This document shows positions 41,981 through 50,689 of a stretch of DNA of 64,000 nt, one piece after another. A model generated the notes under the pieces. The model was given only the letters and a program-made list of their open reading frames with translations, was not told the DNA's origin and did no database searches. Position 1 is the stretch's first letter; every line of letters begins with the position of its first letter. The position numbers and the translations under genes were made by a program. The stretch is from contig NZ_JALIRS010000004.1 in the NCBI RefSeq assembly GCF_023337795.1, forward strand, positions 310,001 through 374,000, given 5' to 3'. Origin of the DNA: Lysinibacillus sp. BPa_S21 (GTDB taxonomy: Bacteria > Bacillota > Bacilli > Bacillales_A > Planococcaceae).

Positions 41981-43147
41981 TTATATAGCCTTTGCGCCAA
42001 CCACCTCTAATGCTTGAGCAAAATCGGCGATCAGATCGTCCACATGTTCTAGCCCTACCGAGAAACGTAATAAACCATCAGTAATACCCCGTTTTGCACG
42101 CTCCTCAGGCTCCATTGCTGCATGACTCATTTTAGCCGGATAGGATAAAATCGATTCAACGCCGCCTAGAGAGACAGCGAAAACAGGAATTTTCATCGCT
42201 TCTACAAGTGCTTTTGCAGCTGCATAGCTTGGTAGGCGGAAGGATAGCACGGCACCTGCACTAGTTGATTGACTTTGATGAATCTCATACCCAGGATGTG
42301 ATGTAAGGCCCGGGTAGTATACTTGCTCGACAAGGGAATTTGTAGCTAAAAATTCTGCTATTTTTTGTGCCGATTCAGCAGATCGGCTAAAACGGACATC
42401 TGTTGTTTTTATATTTTGTAATAGAGTATAGCAATCCTGTACACCTAATATATTACCAAATGAATTTTGGATAAAGTATAGCTCCTGACCAATTTTTTCG
42501 TCTGCAGTCACCGTCAATCCCGCGATAATATCGGAGTGCCCAGATAAAAACTTTGTAGCACTATGAATAACAACATCGACACCGAGCTCAAGTGGACGTT
42601 GGTGTAAAGGTGTCATAAAAGTATTGTCTAAAAACGTTAAGCAATGATGTTGCTTAGCGAGTGCTACTACTGCGCGAATATCTGTGATACCAAGTGTTGG
42701 ATTCGACGGCGTTTCCATATATAGTAGCTTTGTTGTTGGCGTAATGGCTGCTTTTACCGCCGCTAAATCTGTGAAATCAACGAACGTATGGGAAATACCG
42801 AAGCGTGGTAAAACCTTGGACACGAAGCGGTATGTTCCTCCATAAACATCCTCCGTAATGACAATATGATCCCCTTGAGATAAAAGCATTAACGCTGCAG
42901 ATACTGCGGCAATGCCAGAAGAAAATGCATGGGCTCGTACTCCACCCTCAAGTTCTGCTACTGCTTTTTCTAATGCATCACGAGTAGGGTTACCAGAACG
43001 CGCATAATCATATTCGCCGAATTCATCGATACTCTCCTGATGGAAAGTAGATGATACATACATAGGTACATTGACCGCACCTTTTTTATTTTTATAGCCG
43101 TCACGAACACCAGCGTGAATGAGGCTTGTTTCAATATGCTGCTTCAT
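41981..43147 (-). CDS. metC: Cystathionine beta-lyase (MetC, PLP-dependent)
   Basis: 388 residues of the Cys/Met-metabolism PLP family. The PLP lysine lies in VVIHSATKFLSGHSDI, and the family signature DVVIHSATKFLSGHSD is intact. It converts cystathionine to homocysteine. It overlaps metI by 17 bases, as in the B. subtilis metI-metC (yjcIJ) pair, where length and order agree. The assignment of metC versus metI rests on order and length, since the two are paralogues. Confidence 0.88.
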   Translation of the reverse strand: MKQHIETSLIHAGVRDGYKNKKGAVNVPMYVSSTFHQESIDEFGEYDYARSGNPTRDALEKAVAELEGGVRAHAFSSGIAAVSAALMLLSQGDHIVITEDVYGGTYRFVSKVLPRFGISHTFVDFTDLAAVKAAITPTTKLLYMETPSNPTLGITDIRAVVALAKQHHCLTFLDNTFMTPLHQRPLELGVDVVIHSATKFLSGHSDIIAGLTVTADEKIGQELYFIQNSFGNILGVQDCYTLLQNIKTTDVRFSRSAESAQKIAEFLATNSLVEQVYYPGLTSHPGYEIHQSQSTSAGAVLSFRLPSYAAAKALVEAMKIPVFAVSLGGVESILSYPAKMSHAAMEPEERAKRGITDGLLRFSVGLEHVDDLIADFAQALEVVGAKAI

Positions 43148-44264
43148 TTTTAACCTCTTTTCTAAGGATATCGAATACTTGTTTTAAATCCTCAATTAAA
43201 TCTTCAGCCTCTTCAACGCCAACTGAGAAGCGCAGTAATCGGTCGCATACACCACGTTCAATACGCTCCTCATAAGGCATGTCTGCATGTGTTTGAGTAG
43301 CAGGATACGTAATAAAGCTTTCAACACCACCAAGGCTTTCAGCAAATGTAATTAACTTCAAGTTTCGAAGGAATGGGTCAATCCACTCAGCCTTTTCCAA
43401 GCGGAATGAAAGCATTCCACCTTTTCCTGTGTAAAGTACGTCAGTTACAAGCTCTTCTTCCTCTAAAAAGGCAGCAATTGCTTTAGCATTCGCATCGTGC
43501 TGCTTTAAACGAAGATGCATTGTTTTTAATCCACGAATAAGTAACCAGGAATCCATCGCACCTAAAACCATACCGCTACCATTATGAATAAAGCCAATAC
43601 GTTCTGCTAATTCAACGCCTTTAGCGACAACTAAACCAGCTAACACATCATTATGTCCACCAATATATTTAGTAGCCGAATGAATGACAATATCAGCGCC
43701 TAATTCGATGGGGCGTTGGAAATATGGTGTATAGAACGTATTATCGACAATTAACCATGCCCCATGCTTACGAGCTAATTCTGCATAAACTTGCAAATCA
43801 AATTCCTGCATAAGCGGATTTGTCGGCGTTTCAATGAATAGAGCACGCGTATTGTCATTCATTAAAGCTTCGACCTGTTCAACTGATTCAAATTTTGAGT
43901 AGACAGGCTTTATATTATAGGTTTCTTCAAAGAAATTAAAAAGTCGATATGTACCACCATATAAATCATCAGGCACTACTAATTCATCACCAGGTTTAAA
44001 TAATGATAGAACTAGCTGGATAGCAGCCATCCCAGAGCTACAGGCAAAGCCCGCATCTCCGCCCTCTAAATCGGCAATTCCTGCTTCTAATAGAGCACGA
44101 GTTGGATTTTTGGTACGTGTATAATCAAAACCAGTGGATTCACCGATACCTGTATGTTTGTAAGCTGTTGATAAATGGATCGGTGGGCTGACAGCACCTG
44201 TTATAGGATCACTTAAATTCCCAAGCTGTACAAGTTTTGTTTCAATACTTCTGCTGTTTGTCAT
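43131..44264 (-). CDS. metI: Cystathionine gamma-synthase / O-acetylhomoserine thiolyase (MetI)
   Basis: 377 residues from the ATG at 44264 (AAAAGAGTG upstream); a longer frame upstream lacks a site. The PLP lysine is in DIVIHSATKYIGGHNDVLAG. It joins an acylated homoserine with cysteine (or sulfide) to form cystathionine. It is the first gene of the minus-strand metIC pair. Unlike the B. subtilis operon, no SAM riboswitch is visible in the leader (44265-44460), so regulation may differ. Confidence 0.88.
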   Translation of the reverse strand: MTNSRSIETKLVQLGNLSDPITGAVSPPIHLSTAYKHTGIGESTGFDYTRTKNPTRALLEAGIADLEGGDAGFACSSGMAAIQLVLSLFKPGDELVVPDDLYGGTYRLFNFFEETYNIKPVYSKFESVEQVEALMNDNTRALFIETPTNPLMQEFDLQVYAELARKHGAWLIVDNTFYTPYFQRPIELGADIVIHSATKYIGGHNDVLAGLVVAKGVELAERIGFIHNGSGMVLGAMDSWLLIRGLKTMHLRLKQHDANAKAIAAFLEEEELVTDVLYTGKGGMLSFRLEKAEWIDPFLRNLKLITFAESLGGVESFITYPATQTHADMPYEERIERGVCDRLLRFSVGVEEAEDLIEDLKQVFDILRKEVKNEAAY

Positions 44265-44459
44265 GTCGTCACTCTTTTCTTCATCATAATAACGGGGAGT
44301 AAAATATCTAAAGACTAGAACTTCTTTTCCCTGGATTCTCAATAATTGTTACCAATTTAACATGTATACTAAAGAAGAACAAGGTAATTTCAGAAAATTA
44401 GAGAGATTATTTAAATTAAATCATCTAGGAATAGTAGGAAATATGGAAGGTGGAAAAAT

Positions 44460-44564
44460 ATGTTGAAACATTGGCTAGTAATAGGTGGAACAGGAATGCT
44501 CAAGGAAGTGTCTTTATCGGTTTTCCACAAGAAGACTCCTTCCTCAATCACGTGCAGGGCGTAG
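44460..44564 (+). pseudogene. Truncated N-terminus of a short-chain-dehydrogenase-like protein
   Basis: GGAAGGTGG and the ATG at 44460 open 34 codons: MLKHWLVIGGTGMLKEVSL has the GGTGML cofactor motif of SDR-type proteins. The frame then turns into unrelated residues and stops. It is the start of a gene whose rest has been lost. Confidence 0.6.
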
Positions 44565-44984
44565 CACAAGAATATCGTAATACCAGTACTAAGAGAACAA
44601 GGATTCAAGGGATCATTCCCGCATTTTAGAAGATGCAACGAAAATAATATAGATTTGATTACGTTTCAATTCAACAAATGGGGAGGTTCGTTTGTTGTAG
44701 AATTAGCATCTTGCCCGAAAGGTGGAACAACAACGTATTGGGGTGAAAAAATCCCACCTAATAAAGTGAATGCTCATCATATAAATAAGCGTTTTAGGTT
44801 AGGAGCAAAGTCTTTAGAAGAGGATGGGATATGGTTTAATTATGAAAAAGCTGAATCTGAAGAAGACTATTCTAAAGTTGCAGTAAGGGTACTGAATCAA
44901 CTTAAAACATCTGATACATATTGGATTTCTTCTCGATTAAGATCATCTTTATTTTGGAAGTTCCTTAGAAATAGGAACTCTTAA
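44565..44984 (+). pseudogene. DUF4304-family gene, 5'-truncated
   Basis: The frame directly after the TAG at 44562 reads NIVIPVLREQGFKGSFPHFR, then NNIDLITFQFNKWGGSFVVE and PPNKVNAHHINKRFRLGAKS, which fits DUF4304 proteins. No start codon or ribosome site marks its beginning (a TTG at 44655 lies inside the domain), so the N-terminus was lost, probably in the same deletion that cut the SDR-like gene. DUF4304 proteins often occur as solitary or immunity-like cytoplasmic proteins. Confidence 0.65.
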
Positions 44985-45016
44985 TGTTTTACTCAACATT
45001 AAAATTTAACAGAGCT

Positions 45017-45068
45017 AAAAAGAATCTGTCTATTACCTCAAGTAGTGGTAATTAGACAGATTCTTTTT
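45017..45068. terminator. Bidirectional terminator between the DUF4304 gene and mscL
   Basis: A long stem (AAAAAGAATCTGTCTA.TTACC with GGTAATTAGACAGATTCTTTTT) has A-runs on the left and T-runs on the right, and overlaps the mscL stop codon. Confidence 0.85.
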
Positions 45069-45456
45069 AAGCTTGTTCTTTTTTTAATAAATCTCGAATT
45101 TCTTTTAGAAGCTCTTCTTTAGCATCCAATTCTGGTGCTGGTTCTTCTACAACAGCCTCTTCTTTTTTACGAGTTAACTTCGTCATAATTCGTAATGCCA
45201 TGAAAATTGCAAAAGCAATTATTAAAAAGTCAATAATCGACTGTAAAAATACACCTAGCTGGATTGATGCATCACCCGAACCATAAACAAAGCTTTTTGT
45301 TAAATCAATACCACCAGTTAAAATACCGACTAATGGCATAATGATATTTTCAACTAAGGAAGAAACAATTTTACCGAAAGCACCACCAATTACTACTGCT
45401 ACTGCTAAATCGACAATATTGCCTTTCATAGCAAACTCTTTAAAGTCTTTCCACAA
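45067..45456 (-). CDS. mscL: Large-conductance mechanosensitive channel
   Basis: 129 residues. The pore opens under membrane tension and saves the cell from osmotic downshock. The N-terminal helix and first membrane helix [20 protein letters not shown] followed by [20 protein letters not shown] are diagnostic. A second helix follows the periplasmic loop ([20 protein letters not shown]), and the tail is charged. The start is a TTG, 8 bases after AGGAGG. Confidence 0.96.
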   Translation of the reverse strand: MWKDFKEFAMKGNIVDLAVAVVIGGAFGKIVSSLVENIIMPLVGILTGGIDLTKSFVYGSGDASIQLGVFLQSIIDFLIIAFAIFMALRIMTKLTRKKEEAVVEEPAPELDAKEELLKEIRDLLKKEQA

Positions 45457-45624
45457 AACAAATTCCTCCTATTATTATCCAGATAAAATAATCGAATTAT
45501 ATTTTACTATATTTTTCTCCTCTTTTTCAACTATTTAAGTAGTGGAAATTATATACTGAAAAGTCTGCTATAAAATCGGAAATTTTGGTAATATGGAATT
45601 AGAAAAAAAGATTAGGTGTGACAT

Positions 45625-46320
45625 ATGGCGAAAAAACAGAAGAAAAAACCGATGCTATCGCCTTCCGCTCAAATAGGCATGATAGCTTTATTAATACCAA
45701 TAGCGATAACTGTGTGTGTTTTTGCTTTTTTTGCGTGGAAGGAACTACAAACATTACCGATATTCGAAAAATTAGCGCAACAAAAAGTGTTAGAAGAAAT
45801 TCAACAAAATTTCGATATGGAAATTCCTGAGCAATATATTCCTATCTATGTAGCAGCGGAAGAGAAATATGGTGTGCCTTGGACTTTGCTTGCCGCTCAT
45901 CATCGAATTGAAACACGATTCTCCTCCATGAAATCTCTCGTTTCATCTGCTGGAGCAGAAGGACCGATGCAATTTATGCCTTGTACATTTGTCGGCTGGA
46001 AACATCCATCTTGCTCAGGGTTAGGAAAAGGGGATATATCGAAGGTTGAATTAATGAATCCTGAAACCATTAAAAAATATGGTGGATATGGCATAGATGC
46101 TAATGGAGACGGCATAGCAGATCCATATGATATGGAGGACGCTATATTTAGTGCAGCGAATTATTTATCGAAAAATGGAGCAGCAGATGGTCATATAAAG
46201 CAAGCTGTTTTTAAGTACAATCACAGTGACGAATATGTTCAAAAAGTGTTACATTATTTCAATTTATATAATGACTATCATGATGAACTAAAGGAAGCGG
46301 TCCTATATAAAGAAAAGTAA
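45625..46320 (+). CDS. Membrane-anchored lytic transglycosylase (SLT domain)
   Basis: 231 residues. A basic N-terminus and one membrane helix (about 17-39) anchor it outside the cell. The SLT domain has the catalytic Glu in LLAAHHRIETRFSSM (about residue 97), followed by AEGPMQFMPCTFVGW and ANYLSKNGAADGHIKQAVFKYNHS, all typical of goose-lysozyme-like transglycosylases that cut peptidoglycan glycan strands. It is divergent from mscL. Confidence 0.88.
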   Translation: MAKKQKKKPMLSPSAQIGMIALLIPIAITVCVFAFFAWKELQTLPIFEKLAQQKVLEEIQQNFDMEIPEQYIPIYVAAEEKYGVPWTLLAAHHRIETRFSSMKSLVSSAGAEGPMQFMPCTFVGWKHPSCSGLGKGDISKVELMNPETIKKYGGYGIDANGDGIADPYDMEDAIFSAANYLSKNGAADGHIKQAVFKYNHSDEYVQKVLHYFNLYNDYHDELKEAVLYKEK

Positions 46321-46350
46321 AATGGTGAAATGCCAGAAAATACATATTTA

Positions 46351-46401
46351 GTTGATTGGAGTGGAGGCTGGGCGACTCCTTAGGGATCAGGCGCGCCCCG
46401 C
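46351..46401. repeat. GTTGATT element, truncated copy
   Basis: GTTGATTGGAGTGGAGGCTG followed by GGCGACTCCT is nearly identical to the left end of the copy at 19529, but the right end (AATCAAC) is missing. ATGCCAGAAA precedes both copies by 20 to 28 bases, so the homology extends to the left. Confidence 0.7.
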
Positions 46402-46419
46402 AATTATTTTTGAACAAGT

Positions 46420-46450
46420 AAAGAGCCATCAAAAATGATGGCTCTTTTTT
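46420..46450 (+). terminator. Intrinsic terminator after the transglycosylase
   Basis: AAAGAGCCATC (46420-46430) and GATGGCTCTTT (46437-46447), with a T-run on the plus strand. Confidence 0.85.
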
Positions 46451-46456
46451 ACATAT

Positions 46457-46714
46457 TTAGGTTGCTTTACGCATACCTTTTAAAATAAGGCTTACGATGA
46501 AGATCAGCACGACAGCACCAATTAATGCTGGGAATACGTAAAAATTACTAACTCGCCAACCCCAGTTGCCAAGAACCATACTACCGATCCACGAACCGAC
46601 AACCCCGGCAACAATATTTCCTATGATGCCGCCAGGTACATCTTTACCTAAAATCACGCCAGCTAACCAACCTAAAACTCCGCCGATGATTAAATACCAA
46701 ATGAAGCTAATCAT
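46457..46714 (-). CDS. GlsB/YeaQ/YmgE-family stress membrane protein
   Basis: 85 residues from the ATG at 46714, 8 bases after AAGGAG; an ATG three codons earlier overlaps the ribosome site. Glycine-rich helices (LIIGGVLGWLAGVILG, GIIGNIVAGVVGSWIGSMVLG and a last one at about 60-80) are characteristic of this 'transglycosylase-associated' family, which is linked to acid or general stress in other bacteria. It is a single gene. Confidence 0.9.
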   Translation of the reverse strand: MISFIWYLIIGGVLGWLAGVILGKDVPGGIIGNIVAGVVGSWIGSMVLGNWGWRVSNFYVFPALIGAVVLIFIVSLILKGMRKAT

Positions 46715-46928
46715 TTTTTTCATCTCCTTAAAATTAAGACATAATGGCGATTACTTAGTTATGCCCTGAAAGCAGTATATTACGCGTCTAGCTTCTTAGT
46801 AATTATTACAAATTCATAAAAAGGTTTTATCATTATTTAGTTTATGCTGATACCTCATTTTTGTGCAAAAAACATCTGTTAGTGTTTTCTTTAGGGAAGA
46901 ATCTACAATTACACAAACACGAAATGGA

Positions 46929-47474
46929 TTACTTAATAACAGTTGCACCTAATGTGTGCTCAAAGTGACGTAATGCCCATTCATGACCTGCAGCATCAAA
47001 ACTTGCAACACCATCCGCATAAACAACTGTTGAAATGCTCAAATTATAAGCATCAACTGCTGTATGTAAAATACAAATATCAGTACAAACTCCAACTAAA
47101 TGAATTTCTTTGATACCTCGCTCATTCAATAAAATCGATAAATTGGTTCCGGCAAATGCGCTATAGCGAGTTTTATCGAGCCACAAAACTTTATCTTTGT
47201 GAAGATTATACATTTCACCAACTTGCCCATATAAATGACGTCCTTCCGTACCGCGAATATTATGCGGAGGAAAAAGCTTTGTTTCAGGATGGAACGGGTC
47301 ATCTTCCTCATGTAGATCATTCGCAAAAACAACAAATTCATTTTCAGCAATAAATTTTTGAATTAAGGATGAGATTTTTTTATCCAACATTTGACCGGGC
47401 TCACCACAAGTTAGTTTTCCATCAGAAGCAACAAAATCATACGTATAATCAATTACTAATAAAGCCTTTTTCAA
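46929..47474 (-). CDS. pncA: Nicotinamidase
   Basis: 181 residues from the TTG at 47474, 8 bases after AGGAGAG; a longer frame lacks a site. It hydrolyses nicotinamide to nicotinate in NAD salvage. The isochorismatase-fold triad is visible: Asp (ALLVIDYTYDF), Lys (WLDKTRYSAFAGT) and Cys (LVGVCTDICILHTAVDAY). The metal-binding stretch NDLHEEDDPFHPETKLFPPH also matches B. subtilis PncA (YueJ) closely. Confidence 0.93.
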   Translation of the reverse strand: MKKALLVIDYTYDFVASDGKLTCGEPGQMLDKKISSLIQKFIAENEFVVFANDLHEEDDPFHPETKLFPPHNIRGTEGRHLYGQVGEMYNLHKDKVLWLDKTRYSAFAGTNLSILLNERGIKEIHLVGVCTDICILHTAVDAYNLSISTVVYADGVASFDAAGHEWALRHFEHTLGATVIK

Positions 47475-47571
47475 CCTTTTCACTCTCCTAATAGGTATAA
47501 TCTCACCTTTATCATGCCATATTTGGGCCTGTTTGTCAGAAAAATGATTCAAATTTAATATTACGAATAGT

Positions 47572-47600
47572 TTGAAAATTGATTTTTCTGAGAGTATAAT
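47572..47600 (+). promoter_or_regulatory. Strong sigma-A promoter
   Basis: TTGAAA (47572-47577), exactly 17 nt, TATAAT (47595-47600), about 25 bp before the 35-codon gene. Confidence 0.8.
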
Positions 47601-47624
47601 GTGAAAAAAAGGAGAGTGGTCTAT

Positions 47625-47732
47625 ATGAATATGACAGCTATGAAACGTTTAAATCGCCAAGGATTACTTATTGCAGGCTTACATCTGCTAGTATTGTTAA
47701 ATTTAGCAGCGGATTTCATATTCTCCTCGTAA
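47625..47732 (+). CDS. 35-residue single-helix membrane peptide
   Basis: ATG at 47625, behind AAAGGAGAGTGG and a near-perfect promoter. The product has a basic N-terminus (MNMTAMKRLNRQG), one hydrophobic helix (about 14-33, LLIAGLHLLVLLNLAADFIF) and ends FSS. It is followed by a terminator, so it is an independent small unit. It could be a regulatory membrane peptide or a type I toxin-like peptide; no antisense RNA gene was identified, so the role is open. Confidence 0.65.
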   Translation: MNMTAMKRLNRQGLLIAGLHLLVLLNLAADFIFSS

Positions 47733-47777
47733 TCTCTTAAAAAAATAGAAAGGTGAGTTAAATGCTTGTCCATTATT

Positions 47778-47826
47778 AAAAACAACCGTGAAGGCAAATT
47801 TGATTACATGTCCACGGTTGTTTTTT
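47778..47826 (+). terminator. Terminator or attenuator before the aldolase gene
   Basis: AACAACCGTG (47781-47790) pairs with CACGGTTGTT (47813-47822), extended by A/T pairs, and a T-run follows. Confidence 0.75.
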
Positions 47827-47861
47827 ATTGTCTTTTGATAAAAAAACATAGGAGTGATTGC

Positions 47862-49037
47862 ATGACCACTAGATTTGATCGAGCGTTTCATGAACTAGAG
47901 CATCCGTTTGCTTGGTTGGACTTTGATGCACTGGATCATAATATTTCAACCGTACACAACATGTGTGGAGAAAAAAATATTCGTATTGCTACGAAATCAG
48001 TCCGTTCTGTGGATATATTACGCTATTTACAAAAAAATCTACATAATGTGACGGGATTTATGACGTTTACAGCGGCGGAGACAATTTTTTTACTGCAACA
48101 ACATTTTGATAATTTACTGCTAGGGTATCCAGTGATGGAAGAAGCTGCTGTTCGCCATTTACTACAATTTGTAAAGGCAGGGAAAACCGTCACTTTTATG
48201 GTGGATAAGCGGGAGCATGTTAAATTTTTAGCGGAGTTAGGGCAAGAGTTAGGTGTTCGTGTGCAGGTATGTATTGATATAAATGTATCCAATGATTTTA
48301 AGTTACTTTATTTTGGTACAAAACGCTCTTCGCTTCAATCACTTGAGTCATTAACACCATTCCTCGAATATATTAAAAATCAAGCATTTATTGAGGTAGT
48401 TGGAGCGATGGGCTATGAGGCTCAAATTGCAGGAGTTGGTAACCGTCCAGACAATGCTGTTAAAGGGAAACTTATTGAAGTAATGCAATTGCAAGCTAAA
48501 AAGCAAGTTACCCAGTTTCGTAGATTAGCAATTGCCCATATAAAAGCGTATTTTCCAAACTTGCACTTCGTGAATGGTGGTGGTTCTGGAAGTATGGCAT
48601 ACACGGCGCAACAAAAGGAAGTATCAGAAATTACGGTTGGCTCTGCATTTTATGCACCAGCTTTGTTTGATCAATTTACGCATTTACAGCTGGAAAAGGC
48701 AGCTGGATTTGCTTTAAGTGTAACAAGAAAGCCAGAAAAAAATATTGTTGTTTGTCATGGTGGTGGTTATCTAGCATCAGGGGCAATTAGTGCTGATCGT
48801 TTACCGGTATTCTATGAGCCGACCTTTTTCTCATATCTTAGTTTGGAAGGGGCAGGAGAAGTTCAAACACCCGTTAAGATAAAGCGTAAAAAAGTTAAGA
48901 TAGGAGACACGCTTTATTTTCGACATGCGAAGGCTGGTGAACTTTGTGAAAGATTTCAGGAACTACATGGAATTAGAGGGGACAAGTATGTAGGAGCTTA
49001 TAAAACCTATAGGGGGGATGGACAATGTTTTCTATAG
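47862..49037 (+). CDS. PLP-dependent amino acid deaminase/aldolase (alanine racemase-like fold)
   Basis: 391 residues from the ATG at 47862 (GGAGTGATT upstream). The N-terminal barrel resembles alanine racemase, with the PLP lysine likely Lys45 in IRIATKSVRSV. The middle and C-terminal parts fit the D-threonine aldolase-like branch (GGGSGSMAYT phosphate loop, metal-site type end GDTLYFRHAKAGELCE). These enzymes act on beta-hydroxy D-amino acids; the true substrate is unknown. It overlaps the following FAD oxidase gene by 13 bases, a pairing also common in Actinobacteria as I recall. Confidence 0.8.
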   Translation: MTTRFDRAFHELEHPFAWLDFDALDHNISTVHNMCGEKNIRIATKSVRSVDILRYLQKNLHNVTGFMTFTAAETIFLLQQHFDNLLLGYPVMEEAAVRHLLQFVKAGKTVTFMVDKREHVKFLAELGQELGVRVQVCIDINVSNDFKLLYFGTKRSSLQSLESLTPFLEYIKNQAFIEVVGAMGYEAQIAGVGNRPDNAVKGKLIEVMQLQAKKQVTQFRRLAIAHIKAYFPNLHFVNGGGSGSMAYTAQQKEVSEITVGSAFYAPALFDQFTHLQLEKAAGFALSVTRKPEKNIVVCHGGGYLASGAISADRLPVFYEPTFFSYLSLEGAGEVQTPVKIKRKKVKIGDTLYFRHAKAGELCERFQELHGIRGDKYVGAYKTYRGDGQCFL

Positions 49038-50347
49038 ATAAGTGGAAAAATGGTGAGAAGTGGACAAACTGGGCTGGCAATGTCATCTCTTATCCATCTG
49101 AGATGTATTTACCTCAGTCTATTGAAGAGGTGACAAATATCGTGAAGCATGCACGTGAATTAGGAAAAACGATTCGTGTTACGGGTGCAGCTCACTCCTT
49201 TAGCGCTGTGGCAATGCCTGAGCATATAGCACTTTCTTTACATAATATGCGTGGGCTCATAGCAGTGAATGAGGAGAAACAAGAGGCGACACTTTGGGCT
49301 GGAACGTATTTATATGAAATTGGTCCATTACTTGCGCAGCATGGCTTTGCCCTTATAAATATGGGAGATATTCAAGAGCAAACGATTGCTGGAGCAGTAT
49401 CAACGGGGACCCATGGAACAGGTGTAACACTCGGTTCGTTATCATCAGCTGTAACTAGGTGGGCTTTTGTAGATGGTACAGGTACTTATAGGGAACATAA
49501 GAGGGGAGCGGATGATTTATCTGAAGCTTTGCATGTTTCACTAGGTTTGCTGGGTGTACTTGTAAAAGTAACAATTAAGGTGATCCCACTGTATAGCTTA
49601 CATTATGTAAGCACAAGGGACACTTTAGAAAATGGACTGTCGATATTTGCTGAAGATATTCGACAAAATCGACATGTTGAATGGTTTTATTTCCCTAGTA
49701 GTGAAACAATTCAAGTGAAACGTATGAACGCCATAGCGCCTGTTTTTCAAAGTAGTTGGAGTAAGAGAATGGAAACATTGAAACTGCAAATAGTAGAGAA
49801 CGGCGCTTTTTTTGCAATGTCCGAACTTTGTAAATGGAGGCCGGCGTTAAGTGGCGCTATGAGCAAATTAGCAGCAGCTAATGTAGTCGAGGGTGAGAAA
49901 AAGGGGATAAGCTACGAAATTTTTCCGTCCCCGCGTAGCGTAAAGTTCCAAGAAAGTGAATATGCTATTCCATTAACACAATTTGAGGCATGTATGGAGG
50001 AAATCCACGCAACTTTTAAAAGTGGTATGTTTAATGTGCATTTTCCGTTAGAATGTCGGACAGCAGCAGGTGAAGCGGGTTTTTTAAGTCCTACACAAGG
50101 ACAAGAATCAGCATTTATTGCCTTTCATATGTATAAGGGAATGCAGGAAGAGCCTTATTTTGAATGGGTTCATACGATGATGAAGAAATATAAAGGACGA
50201 CCGCATTGGGGTAAACTAAGTCATTTAACTGCTAACTATGTATATGAGCTATACCCGGATATCAAAAAATTTTTAGCGATTCGCAATCAAAACGATCCTG
50301 ATCATGTGTTTTTGACAGGGTACTTAAGAAAATTATTTACATTGTAA
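49025..50347 (+). CDS. FAD-linked sugar-lactone oxidase (D-arabinono-1,4-lactone oxidase family)
   Basis: 440 residues. The N-terminal FAD_binding_4 domain carries RVTGAAHSFSAVAMPEHIAL (the His of the covalent-FAD motif HS is present) and GDIQEQTIAGAVSTGTHGTG. The C-terminal ALO domain ends with HLTANYVYELYPDIKKFLAI and DPDHVFLTGYLRK. Relatives oxidise aldonolactones or polyols with O2. Coupling to the PLP aldolase suggests one catabolic route for a hydroxy amino acid or sugar acid, but this is inference. Confidence 0.85.
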   Translation: MFSIDKWKNGEKWTNWAGNVISYPSEMYLPQSIEEVTNIVKHARELGKTIRVTGAAHSFSAVAMPEHIALSLHNMRGLIAVNEEKQEATLWAGTYLYEIGPLLAQHGFALINMGDIQEQTIAGAVSTGTHGTGVTLGSLSSAVTRWAFVDGTGTYREHKRGADDLSEALHVSLGLLGVLVKVTIKVIPLYSLHYVSTRDTLENGLSIFAEDIRQNRHVEWFYFPSSETIQVKRMNAIAPVFQSSWSKRMETLKLQIVENGAFFAMSELCKWRPALSGAMSKLAAANVVEGEKKGISYEIFPSPRSVKFQESEYAIPLTQFEACMEEIHATFKSGMFNVHFPLECRTAAGEAGFLSPTQGQESAFIAFHMYKGMQEEPYFEWVHTMMKKYKGRPHWGKLSHLTANYVYELYPDIKKFLAIRNQNDPDHVFLTGYLRKLFTL

Positions 50348-50689
50348 GGACATAACATGCACATATTTTTGAAGTATTTGGAAATGTCGTTAATAGAGTA
50401 TTGAAAAAATTAAAATTTGAATGAAATGTCAAAATATTCCCTAAAGCGAGAAAAAAGTGATACTTAATCAGCATGAAAACGATTTCAAATTTTGTATATT
50501 ATTTAAATTGTTCAAACAATTCGAAAAATACTGTTGACTAGACCTTTTTTTCGTACTATGATAACAACAATTTAACACGTTCGTTAAAGTAGTTAGTAAT
50601 CTTTTAAAAGATTAATATACGCAAAAACGAAATAGACAGAACATTTCGTATATAGCAACGAACAGAGCAATAAATGAGGGGCGTTTAAA
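50348..50689 (+). promoter_or_regulatory. ilvD promoter region with a candidate CodY-like palindrome
   Basis: Promoter TTGACT (50534-50539), 17 nt, TATGAT (50557-50562). Just upstream AATTGTT-CA-AACAATT (50506-50521) is a perfect palindrome, distantly like the CodY box AATTTTC-N-GAAAATT. CodY is the branched-chain-amino-acid-responsive repressor of ilv genes in Bacillus. The 127-nt leader before ilvD shows no T-box. Confidence 0.55.
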
